Assembly: GCA_038380435.1 (NCBI GenBank)
Contig: JAWZYU010000013.1
Coordinates: 7,526,401 to 7,590,400, forward strand
From: Ryuthela nishihirai
Taxonomy: Eukaryota > Arthropoda > Arachnida > Araneae > Heptathelidae
DNA length: 64,000 nucleotides
Direction: 5' to 3'
Positions within the stretch are counted from its first letter, which is position 1. Every line of letters starts with the position of its first letter. The notes beneath the pieces were generated by a model, which searched no databases, was not told where the DNA came from, and saw only the letters and a list, made by a program, of their open reading frames with translations. The position numbers were made by a program, and so were the translations under genes. This document shows, piece after piece, positions 55,472-64,000 of this stretch.

Positions 55472-55576
55472 ATGTGTAATCTTTAACAGCTCTTTCAAAC
55501 AAATTAATCAGTGATTCATGTTCTGCTTCAGACACAGTAAGCTTTGATTCATCTGTGATCCAGTCCAGCCACAGTT
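55472..55576 (-). CDS. SART3: SART3 exon (HAT repeat region), first in this window
   Basis: The 105-bp exon begins after a pyrimidine-rich acceptor (ttttcaatttag) and ends at a GTAAGT donor. The first two bases complete a Glu codon begun upstream; the last base T joins CT of the next exon to give Ser. The peptide reads ELWLDWITDES, then LINLFERAVKDYTS, and corresponds to vertebrate SART3 ELWLEWLHDE...LFEKAVKDY. Trp-Leu-x-Trp and the Phe-Glu-Arg-Ala helix are the usual HAT (half-a-TPR) repeat signature. The frame is open throughout. The match to SART3 is from memory of the family; the splice sites and peptide are read directly. Confidence 0.9.
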
Positions 55577-55678
55577 CTAAATTGAAAAGAAAAAATATCT
55601 ATGTAAATTTTTAATAATGTTCTAAGACTAATCTCAGTATGTGAACAATGAAGTAGTAACGTAGAAATAGTTGTACTT

Positions 55679-55806
55679 TAATCCTTTAATGTCCAGAAAT
55701 TTTCAGAAAAGGGTAGAGGGTATTAAAGACAAAGGAACAGCATTATTTGGACTAGTCCATTTCAAATTTTGTCTGTTTTGGGCCATTATGGCATTAAAGG
55801 GTTAAA
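55679..55806. mobile_element. piggyBac-type MITE 2
   Basis: Ends ttaatcctttaatgtcc and ggcattaaagggttaa are imperfect inverted repeats with TTAA outside. About 128 bp, non-coding. It lies 100 bp upstream of the SART3 exon at 55472-55576. Confidence 0.55.
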
Positions 55807-55936
55807 AAAATACATTAACTATCCAAATTTAACTATCATAAAAATGATACTGCACTAGTTTATTAGGCAACATAGAAGCACAGTTGTAGTATCAAAAGTT
55901 TAAATTTTATTGATCAGAATGAGATATTTAGTAGAG

Positions 55937-56135
55937 TTGTTTTACCTGAGTGGCACTTTTGTTCACATAATGGGCCAGATCAAAAGAACGTCAAGGGCTC
56001 AGAGTTAGATAAGAGATGAGGGGGCACACACTGGCTGTTAGAAGACACAGAAGCCTTCAGTCAAGACTATCTAATGTGTTCTTTAATGTGCTCAGGGTAT
56101 GACTCTTCTGCACACAAGCATAGCTTAACTAAAGA
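55937..56135 (-). mobile_element. SINE family M, copy 6, degraded
   Basis: gttgttttacctgagtggca, aatgggccagatcaaaagaac, gtgttctttaatgtgctcag, atgactcttctgcacacaag. The tRNA head is lost. Confidence 0.75.
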
Positions 56136-56507
56136 ATGCTTAAGGGAGAAAGCAAGCTTCCATAGGTGATATTGCACAACTGCAATGCTCTACGCTCACA
56201 GAAAGTTCCTGCATTACAGTGAAGCCACCTAACTTAGAAAAGGGACAAGTTGGTTAACATGTGACAAGTTTGCGTATTGACTAATTTAACTGATTGATGC
56301 TATCAAAATCTGATTTTACAAGGAAAAATATGCTTAAATTGAAACGCAAACACCTTTAAAGCTGAAAATTATTTCTTCAATAATATCATAGTTTGTATAT
56401 TTGCTATATATTTGGCTAATATGTATATTTGCTATATATTGGCAAACGCTATATATTTGCTTTTAACAAATAATATTTTTATTTCAGTAAATGGCCAGTT
56501 TTCATAT
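56136..56507. other. Intronic stretch, nothing firm
   Basis: A short direct repeat (tatatttgctatatattggc-like, 56396-56460) is present; no coding signal. Confidence 0.4.
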
Positions 56508-56601
56508 TTAACCCTTTGCACTCCAGATGTCGGCGCCATCGGAGTTGTTAAATAGTAATAGTACATCGCTGTAGCGGCACCTATGGAGTGCAAAGGGTTA
56601 A
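56508..56601. mobile_element. piggyBac-type MITE 3
   Basis: TTAA, CCCTTTGCACTCC, GC-rich interior (gatgtcggcgccatcgg), GGAGTGCAAAGGG, TTAA: perfect 13-bp ends and target. 86 bp between the TTAA words. Confidence 0.92.
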
Positions 56602-57129
56602 TATATTATCATATAACACTATAAAATTTGCCATAAAAATCACAATGGACCGGTTACTTGTATGCACAGTTAACAGATGGCAGCATGCTTTATGTTTCAA
56701 ACTAATCCATAATATGGGAATACTCTGTTGCACTGGTTCGAGTGATGAGCTGAAGCTGACTTGGTCAGGCTCATGCAACCTGTGCATTACTCATACTTTT
56801 CATATTAGCTAATATTAAAATAATCATATCAATATAAGAACAATGAATCACACAAAATATATGGTGTATATTATTCAAACCTGATCAGTTGTTGACACAA
56901 GTTGTGCTGTGATCAGGTAAAACACAACAGCAATCTCATATGCATTGCTTGTGCAGTCAACCAATGGTATCCAGGTTCTAGATTTGATATAAAATGTTTA
57001 ATTAATATATAATAAAGGAATAATCAATGCATAAAATTAAAAAAAACTGAAAGAAATATTCCCATTTTCTGGAACTTTGAAAAAAATAGATTTTTTTTCT
57101 CCCCTTCCTAAAATCACTTTTAGTGCATT
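56602..57129. other. Intronic stretch, nothing recognised
   Basis: Overlapping short frames on both strands (56581-56812) have no motifs. Confidence 0.4.
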
Positions 57130-57212
57130 CATGTCGTCCCTGTGATATGCATATGGAACATTGCATGTACTCCAGTTGCCATCAGTGTTTCCATTATTTT
57201 GATAAACCCCAG
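57130..57212 (-). mobile_element. Solo end of the Tc1-like element of 2654-3922
   Basis: tgatatgcatatgg, tgtactccagttgccatcag and tttccattattttgataaa repeat 3838-3922 and end before a TA. Only the 5' terminal 83 bp are present. Confidence 0.9.
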
Positions 57213-57369
57213 TAGATCCTCACAACAAAACTTCTTAAAGCCTCAAAAATGGGTTATATGTATCTGTGGTTCATTACCTGTTGTTTATTTCTAGTTATTT
57301 TGCAATTTGAAACTAATCATTTGAGTGGAGAAATTCGATGCTCCTGAAATTCTTTCAGCCAATTACAGC

Positions 57370-57468
57370 TTATGATAAGCATGTAATAGGCAATGCACGT
57401 ATAGTGCAAAACTATTGCACTGTGCATGTGCACAGCAGGTAGCGTTGCCTATTACATGCTTATCATAA
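57370..57468. mobile_element. Palindromic MITE with perfect 24-bp arms
   Basis: Arms 57370-57393 and 57445-57468 are exact inverted repeats (ttatgataagcatgtaatag plus gcaa), loop 51 bp containing attgcactgtgcatgtgcac. That loop word recurs at 57962-57984 in a decayed relative (about 57938-58002). Confidence 0.88.
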
Positions 57469-57937
57469 ATAATAGTGAATTGACATAATCCCTGCCAAAA
57501 GAAATAAAATCTTGATGAAATATGTAATCATGGTAAATGTACTATTTCCATTAGAGAGCTTTCTGAAATATTAAAACTAGCTCATGAACTCCTAGGGTTT
57601 TGAGGATCACAAGTTGGGAATCACTGCCCATTGTAACAAACAAGAAAAACCTATATATACAAGCATGCTCCAATGAAACCAAAGCAAAAACACATCTGCA
57701 ATTGCAAAAGGATTAAGAGCATTTACATACTTAGTTTAATTTTTAACAAATCTTTCAAATTCTTCTAAAAATACCTTCTACAGGGGTTCCCCCTAACATA
57801 TTTCTTGAAAGAGATAAAATACTTATTGACTAATTTAGGCCAATCTACCACTGTAACCAAAAAACCACTGTGACTGTTTATCCTACAAAAGGCTAAAATG
57901 CTTATTTAGTTGTAGTAAATATTTTTAAATCAAGGTA

Positions 57938-58002
57938 AGACAGAGTTATGAATGCTAAAATTATTGCACTGTGCATGTGCACAGAAGACAGTGCCTTACA
58001 TT
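57938..58002. repeat. Decayed relative of the 57.4-kb MITE
   Basis: Shares attgcactgtgcatgtgcac and weak flanking inverted words (ggtaagac / gtgccttac). Confidence 0.5.
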
Positions 58003-58147
58003 AGCTACTTTCATCACACACAAATTTGTTAGGATTGGCTTCAGCAAAAATTTGAAAGAACACTGCTTATGAGAAGCTTGCCTTCTTCTATTGAGACATT
58101 CTTTGGCTTAACATCTCATCTAATGGTTGATATTTAGTAGAGAGGTT

Positions 58148-58310
58148 CTTGAGTTGTTTTCCCTCTGACTGACATTTATTGCATACAATGGGTAAAATGG
58201 AAAACTTATAAGGACACAAAGGATTCAAAGAAGGAAATTTACTGTACAGCTGTTGAAACAGGTGAAAGGTTCTTGCCATGACCATGCAGAATATTCTCTA
58301 AATTGCAGTG
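58148..58310 (-). mobile_element. SINE family M, copy 7, degraded
   Basis: gagttgttttccctctgactg, acaatgggtaaaatgg, acagctgttgaaacagg and cagaatattctctaaattgc; only the 3' half of the SINE is left. Confidence 0.65.
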
Positions 58311-58317
58311 CAAATTT

Positions 58318-59150
58318 AAAATTGGTCAAAAGTGCCAATTTCACAAGCAATTGAATTTAGGGCTCACTTAAGTTTAAAAAACAAAATTTTGGCTATAAGA
58401 GCTGTAGAATCGGCTACTTGTATGGCTAAGTCAATAGTTAAAATATCACAAAGCAGTTAACATTGAAATAACATTTAATTTCTACAATAACACTGTTAAC
58501 GCTGTTAAGATTATCTTTACTGCATAAAAGCATTCGAACAGCATTGGTAGCAATCACATATCCTTTAGTGCAAGTGTACAAAGCAACTTTAATAATTTAA
58601 AATATATATATATGATGTCAATTCAGTAAAGCTTAATGAAGGAGTCTTGAATATCAAACTTATAATTATAGAAAAAAATATTTTGAGCCAGGGAGATATA
58701 CCCCTGTGACTTGGGTAATGGGTTCATACCCTCATGTCTCAGGAAAATGTTTCCACTTTCATTGATTTCCAAAGCAGTTTCGATTCTTTTTGGCTATATT
58801 ATATGTATATTTACATTTCATGCAATACTTGCACATTTGGTTGTTGTATCATTGTCTACTTCTTGAAATGAAATCTGAATTCTACAATAACGTTTAAAAC
58901 TTTAACTCATGATTTCATAGTTAAAATGCCATTAGAGGGAAACAAACACTTTTTACATCTACTGGGGAACTATTATAAACGCTTAATGCCCATTGTGATA
59001 GTCAATGGGATGTTATTTTCCAGTAATGATGTCCACTGCTAGCATCCACATTGCTTTTTAAACACTGAAAGGTATGGAAACATGTGACATTGTTGATGAT
59101 GCAGAACCAACTGCAGCTTCTAGGTGTTGTAAGATAAAGTTGGCTGATGC
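58318..59150. repeat. Dispersed repeat F, copy 1
   Basis: Matches 62680-63150: gctc.cttaagtttaaaaaa, ctataa.agc.gta, atttctacaataa, actcatgatttcata, tactgggga, agtcaatgggatgttatt, tccactgctagcat, gtgacattgttgatgatgca. It is interrupted at 58492-58879 by another element. Confidence 0.65.
58492..58879 (-). mobile_element. SINE-like insertion with 12-bp target duplication
   Basis: TTCTACAATAAC is duplicated at 58480-58491 and 58880-58891. Inside, 58684-58745 (gagccagggagatatacccc, atgggttcataccc) resembles family C on minus. Its long flanks are not otherwise known to me. Confidence 0.7.
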
Positions 59151-59639
59151 ACTCATTGAAGAATATTTAACATCAAAGTGATGTTTCAGATAATATCACA
59201 AATGTCCAAATCTTGAGTTGATACAGTAGGACAGAACCTCAAACTATCACCTGATATCATTACTGCAGGTAAAGTTGTGCAAAAAAAAAAACTATCAAGC
59301 TGGTATATTTCAAAGGTTGATTTCCTTCTGAACAGGTTGATGTGGCAGTTCCATATTTTGCATTAAAAAAAATCAGACTGACTCTGTTCCACAATATTAA
59401 ACTTTTAAGTTTAAAAGCTTTTAAAAATCACAGTTAAATATTATTATAATGCATTTAATTGAGTTTATTCTCAACATCATCAGGTGTCCAAAGGAGAAAC
59501 ATTAAACAAGGGTTTAAATACAGATAGCCTTCTAGCAGAAATCCCAAAGTTAGAGCTTAATTTGATAGCAATGTAAAAATAGATTCCATGCAGTAGTTGG
59601 CAGGGTATAATCAGTGTTGCTTATTTTTTTCATTTAATA
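59151..59639. other. Intronic stretch, nothing recognised
   Basis: No motif or repeat seen. Confidence 0.4.
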
Positions 59640-60120
59640 AATTAATCAATAGATTTTTCAGTAAAATTAAGTTGAATAAAGGTTGGGAGTGATAACACTT
59701 GATTGTATGAAATTTAAAAGCAATTTATTTGCTAAGATTGTTTTGGCTAAAGCTATGGTTGAATTTTGCTGTTCTAAATCATGTAAACGCTCCTGTAGAC
59801 ATATCCTGAAAGGATGGTAGGTGTTTCTTACATAGGTATTCTTAGGATAAACAATACTAGTGGTATCATTGCTTTTTTTATACATACTCCACCTATGGGT
59901 GGGAGAGAAAGGTATGTGATCATTATCATTTTTAAGTTACCTGAATTTTTTGCGGATGATGGTACCTTCAAATTATATGTTCTTAATATATTTTGCATGG
60001 ATTTGGTAAAATGGGGTATACACAGAATCAGTACTGTGAATTGAGAGTTTATATTAGGAGGGTATTTCAACAGAAGAGGTTTTGACTGATTTGCTTGTAA
60101 TTTAAATTGCTTCTTGATAT
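59640..60120 (-). pseudogene. Penelope-like element relic, C-terminal region
   Basis: On minus: IPHFTKSMQNILRTYNLKVP (60070-59828 frame), then PIGGV and, in another frame, YHPFRICLQERLHDLEQQNS and ALAKTILANKLLLNF (59885-59667). The order recalls the Penelope stretch IP.V.G.S..I.RIL...N..V, a GVY-type start and an R..EH..D......ALA.H...N end of GIY-YIG. The catalytic GIY/YIG words are not preserved. Tentative. Confidence 0.5.
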
Positions 60121-60465
60121 GTGTACTGAGATTGCTGTCTTATTTTATATATATGATCAAGTTCAAGCTGCAATAATTTTGGATTGGAGCAGTATTAATG
60201 TGCCCTTATACAGATATGCATAAATGCTGCAGTTTTATATTTGAGTAACAAGAATTGACTGAAATTAGTTAGGAATACAGGTGTGCAATATACTGTGGTT
60301 GTACAACTATAGCAGATTTTTAAATTAGTAAATCAAGATATGGCAATTTCCCAATTTCTTCCTTTCCATGCATGAATTTAATCATAGGTAAGATACTATT
60401 AAATACCTCAATAAGCATTTTGATTAATCCTCTTAAAATTAAATAGTCTCACAGCTACAGATTGT

Positions 60466-61410
60466 AAAAATTTAATATACATAATACTAGCTGTATTTAC
60501 ATTTAAACATTAAAACTCTTGAGGAGAGTTGAAGTTACTAATGTAGAGAGAAATAAAGTATAAATTGCCACATGGTGCAATATGCCCCATTACCTCTGCT
60601 ATTACTTGACTATCTTGTACATGTGTCTTTTCCTAGTAAAGGCTGTCAAGAGTAAGAAAGTAATAATTACCAGTCCATTGAGCTTAAATACCTTGCTGGT
60701 TCAGACAACAGCTGATTGCACATCCTTTTTTGGTGGTCCAGAGTATTCGATGTTGCATTAACATTGGCAGTGTGGTTATCAGTCCTGGTTTAATTGAAGT
60801 CGTCGGGTTTTGATGAAAACTTCTATTGCTAACAAGCACTGACTTCTGCTGGTAATTTGTTTTTCATGAGGAGTTTAAAACTTTCAGTTCTACAGTTACT
60901 TTGTATTAGTTTTAATTCTTGAGGATGTGCTTGATACTGTCAATTTGATCATTGTGAAATTGTCCAAAAGCACAACAGCATGAAAAACAAATTACCAGCA
61001 GAAGTCAGTGCTTGTTAGCAACAGAAGTTTTTATCAAAACCCAATGACTTCAATGTTTCTTCAATTAAACCAGGACTGGTAACTACAGCTATGATGACAC
61101 ACACCAGCAATTTCAACACAACATCGAATATGCTGGACCAGCGAAAAAAGGACATACAACCCTCATAATCAGCTGTTATCTGAACCAGTAAGGTATTTAA
61201 GCTCAACAAACTAGTAATTATTACTTTCTTACTCTAGACTTTACTAGGAAAAGGCACATGTACAAGATAATCAAGTAATAGCAGAGATAATGGGCATATT
61301 GTGCCATGTGGCAATTTACTTTTTATTTCTCTAATAAGTAACTTAAGCTCTCCTCAAGAGTTTAAATATTTAAATGTAAATACAGCTAATATCACATATA
61401 TTAAAAAAAA
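60466..61410. repeat. Large foldback element P2
   Basis: Left arm 60466-60868 and right arm 60979-61410 are inverted along their length with a 110-bp centre: agctgtatttacatttaaa / tttaaatgtaaatacagct; tattacttgactatcttgta / tacaagataatcaagtaata; cactgacttctgctggtaat / attaccagcagaagtcagtg. Outer ends aaatttaatata / tatattaaaaa. No coding supported. Confidence 0.92.
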
Positions 61411-62679
61411 TATATAATTAAACCTCACCATATTTCCAGAAAATTAGTAGAATGTCAGTGTAATAAATGCACAAGGACAGCTTAAAAGATAATTTAGCTA
61501 AGCCAGTGGTTTCCACATGGTGCATTACAGTGTCAGCCACGAGTTCAGACAGAGACATTGAGCTCATTAACACTAAGTATTCAGATGCAGTTGGCCTCAT
61601 GATTTCGAGTCATTTTGCTTTAAATTGCATCGTTGCTGCATCCAAAAATTGGTGTATATGTATACAACAATACATTCTTCAATATTCAACTTATACATAC
61701 AACTTAATTCAACTTATACATTTAACACTGGTAATACCAGTGTTGAATGTATATGTTCAATAAACTGGGTGAGCAGATTTAGATATGAACTCCAATTCAG
61801 TAAAATGGTGAGACAAAAAATAATGCCTTTTCCAAGTTGTAGGTGGGATACATATACTTAGAAACAAGAAGTTAAAATGGATGCCAGGTTTATGAAATTT
61901 TACCTTAACAGCTAAGGTATTGCTGGATACAATGGTGGAGAGCATGCCTTTGCTAACTGAATTGGCAGCAATGGATAATTTTTAACCTTGTTAATTTATT
62001 TAATGTATATTGTACAGGATCATCATTTAAGAGTATGTATTTCAATTGTGCAAGCAATGTTGTAATTTTATTATCACACACTTTATCTAATAGTATGATC
62101 TAGTTGGTATGTTCAGCAGGATAATCTTTACATCTGAGCTATTAGATATTAATTTCTGCAATATTTTAAGATCACTTATTTGGCTGAGTTTCTTTTTGCT
62201 TCAGATATCTGACAGTTCTGTAAAGTTTAAAATGTACTTTTCCTTTCTCCCATTGAAGTAACTTATTAATAGCTTGTTACAACTGAGGTATAATATTATG
62301 CAACAATGGTATATTTTTTTCACATGCAAACATAGCTATAAAAACATACAAGTTTGCTCATCAATTGGATCCTAGATAAGTTTATAAATTTAGACACTTT
62401 GAAACTATTGTTTGTAGTGATGACATTTTAAGAATTAAAAAACTGACTTTGAATTAAGTTTATGTTTCTCAACTTAAATGAATCAATTTCTAAAATTTGA
62501 AACTTAATCATTGAGTCAAAACTGGAATTATTCCTTAGTAAAAATATTCCTGAAAAGCAGATCTCTCTATATTACATGGCCATATTTAAAAGTTTACTCT
62601 ATGCCACATCCAATGTATATTGTAACTGCCATTTACACTTCATCCTATTTATCCCAGATGATTTTCATATCACTTTAGA
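61411..62679. other. AT-rich intronic stretch, nothing recognised
   Basis: Short frames near 61418-61945 on both strands have no recognisable motif. A hairpin-like word acactggtaataccagtgtt lies at 61723-61743. Confidence 0.45.
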
Positions 62680-63150
62680 AAGTTTACAATTAGTCAAAAT
62701 GCTACCTTCAGGAGCATTCAATTTAACGCTCGCTTAAGTTTTAAAAAAATTCTGGTCTATAAAAGCCATAACATTTATTACTTGAATATTAAATAAACAG
62801 TTAAAATTACCACAGAATACAGGAATAAGATTTATTTCTACAATAAATAAATAAATAAATATCTCCCCACACATCTGCTTGCCACAGAAATCTGACAGGA
62901 GCCTATCAGTTTAATAAGCCATAAACACTGTTTAAAACTTGACTCATGATTTCACACTTAAAATGCATTATGGGGATATAAATCTTTCTTACATATACTG
63001 GGGAAGCACTATAATACTTACTATCCACTATGCTAGTCAATGGAATATTATTCTCTTATAATGATGCCCACTGCTAGCATCCTGTTGGAGTTTCAACACT
63101 GTGAAAGGTGTGAACATATGTGACATTATTGATGATGCAGAACCATTTAC
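62680..63150. repeat. Dispersed repeat F, copy 2
   Basis: Second copy of the repeat at 58318-59150, interrupted at 62845-62925 by a SINE fragment at the same target word as copy 1. Confidence 0.65.
62845..62925 (-). mobile_element. SINE family T, copy 9, fragment
   Basis: aataaataaataaatatctcc, catctgcttgccacagaaat, ctgacaggagcctatcag; 5' part missing. Confidence 0.8.
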
Positions 63151-63189
63151 AGCTGCTAGATGTAATCTGCCCGGCGCCTCCAAAATAAT

Positions 63190-64000
63190 TTGGTCTGTAA
63201 ATGGTAGATATGTAGTCACTGGAAGGAGACCTAATGTCCGACCCCGCCTTCTCGTGATGCAGACCATTAGTACCTTTCAAAAGAGATACTCTCTTGTGGA
63301 AGTGAACGGAAGGGGAGGGCTGCCAGATTAGTGTGGCCTACTGATCTGGACAACTATGGCTACTTTTCTTCTTCTTTTTTCTACCCTGCTGAGGAGTGGT
63401 CAACCACACAGAGTCCTGGTGCTGACCATATAAACTCACTGAACTGGACTGATATATGGCTCTGAGCTTGATTATGGATCCTGATTTTGCTCACTGGTGG
63501 GCTTCTGTGGAGGGAAAATCTTCCGCTGTGTTTTCTGTTTGTTTGTGGGTTGACAGCCCCAAGTGAATAGATCCACAGGATATGTTTATCAGCTGGTGGA
63601 TAATCCTGAGCAGAAGTCATCGCAGGCACCTGAACTCTTTGCTTCTATTGGCATCGTCAAATTCTACATTGGAGGAAGTCTTCCAGTGTAGATGGCTTCA
63701 GCCTTTAGTGGTGGGGGAACGGGTCTTTGCCCCATGTCTGCAATTAGGGGGCTGTTTGATATTGTCGGCATTCTCTCTCTCAATAAACATAGTTTCTTTA
63801 AACATCCCACTAACCATTTTCTCTCCATAGGTAGTTGGAATGTGAGGACTCTGCACAGAGCTTTTTCTCTTGATGTCCTCACACAAGAATTCCACCATCA
63901 TAATTTAGATATTCTCGACTTGCAAGAGACCAGATGGACAAATAAAGGTCAGACTCTTAAAAATAATCTTAAATTTCTCTTTTCAGGGAGGAACGATAAT
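63190..64000 (+). mobile_element. RTE LINE copy R3, 5' part, runs off the window
   Basis: 5' UTR from about 63190 (gtcactggaaggagacctaa, ccaccttctc-like gatgcagaccattagtacct) through ttctgtttgtttgtgggttg and caggatatgtttatcagctg to the reading frame: RGLFDIVG, then gttggaatgtgaggactctgc (WNVRTL at about 63836-63853) and LDLQETRWT near 63917-63945. Continues past 64000. Confidence 0.88.

Larger units (their letters stand above)
8898..55576 (-). other. SART3: SART3 gene locus, part (4 exons and 3 complete introns)
   Basis: The span holds four exons and three complete introns of a minus-strand SART3 homologue. Introns are 9,694 bp (9024-18717), 16,315 bp (18821-35135) and 20,151 bp (35321-55471), all GT-AG. 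Exon phases fit exactly: T|CT, then codon-to-codon, then G|AT. The peptides run consecutively through the HAT region of vertebrate SART3 as I remember it. SART3 binds U6 snRNA and promotes U4/U6 snRNP reassembly in the nucleus and Cajal bodies. Its upstream (initiator) and downstream (remaining HAT, RRM) exons were not found, so the flanking introns extend past the window, at least 8.4 kb on the right and 8.9 kb on the left. Every mobile element in this span is therefore intronic. Confidence 0.88.

Noticed and set aside
61418..61945. Missing upstream SART3 exon
   Set aside because: Short frames here do not contain the expected peptide ending just before ELWLDW; I could not find that exon between 55577 and 64000.
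1..64000. CRISPR arrays, operons, prophage or bacterial promoters
   Set aside because: No short regularly spaced repeats, no ribosome-binding-site-linked frames; spliced exons and SINEs show a eukaryotic genome.

Overview
The window is eukaryotic: AT-rich, with no operons, phage genes or CRISPR. It lies inside one protein-coding gene on the minus strand. Four short exons with good splice sites encode consecutive pieces of the N-terminal HAT-repeat domain of SART3 (the Prp24-like U4/U6 snRNP recycling factor): 55472-55576, 35136-35320, 18718-18820 and 8898-9023, in transcription order. Their phases fit and together they make 519 bp, under 1% of the window. The introns between them are 20.2, 16.3 and 9.7 kb, and the flanking introns run off both ends. 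The last exon carries an apparent one-base insertion that breaks the frame. The mix of elements (mariner, Tc1, Tigger, piggyBac-like, hAT, RTE, I-like and CR1-like LINEs, Penelope-like, tRNA SINEs) suggests an arthropod, perhaps a chelicerate. The species guess is inference only.

Almost everything else is transposable-element sediment in the introns, much of it nested. From left to right: a 266-bp satellite split by a mariner (1-1846); an RTE LINE split by a Tc1 element (2334-5865); SINEs and mariner relics (7165-8690); the SART3 exon at 8.9 kb; a Tigger relic split by a 2.3-kb piggyBac-like element (10540-14130); palindromic arrays of tRNA-like repeats (14.1-15.0 and 16.4-17.25 kb); a Tc1-like element (17.35-18.44 kb); the SART3 exon at 18.7 kb; Tc1, mariner and RTE pieces (19.4-22.8 kb); a triple nest of RTE, I-like LINE and CR1-like LINE (23.9-30.55 kb); a second copy of the piggyBac-like internal sequence (30.57-31.86 kb); and a PIF/Harbinger-like element enclosing satellite and SINE (32.03-34.39 kb).

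The right half continues with the SART3 exon at 35.1 kb; a Tigger 5' half (35.66-36.32 kb); the best RTE copy, broken by two SINEs and an inverted duplication (36.49-40.29 kb); hairpins with tRNA-like cores (41 kb); a Penelope-like element with a GIY-YIG-like tail (43.24-44.09 kb); a CR1-like LINE holding three SINEs (44.9-49.15 kb); a giant inverted repeat whose two arms carry different later insertions (51.19-55.17 kb); the SART3 exon at 55.5 kb; piggyBac-type and palindromic MITEs (55.7-57.5 kb); a duplicated repeat pair with SINEs at the same target word (58.3 and 62.8 kb); a second Penelope relic; a second large foldback (60.47-61.41 kb); and the start of another RTE (63.19 kb to the end).

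No element here looks able to move itself: every transposase and reverse transcriptase I translated is frameshifted, truncated or interrupted. Two things stand out. One is the number of large inverted repeats inside a transcribed intron, which should make long double-stranded RNA. The other is the set of paralogous empty sites that date insertions within the window. Coordinates of element ends come from reading terminal repeats and target-site duplications by eye; alignments were not computed.
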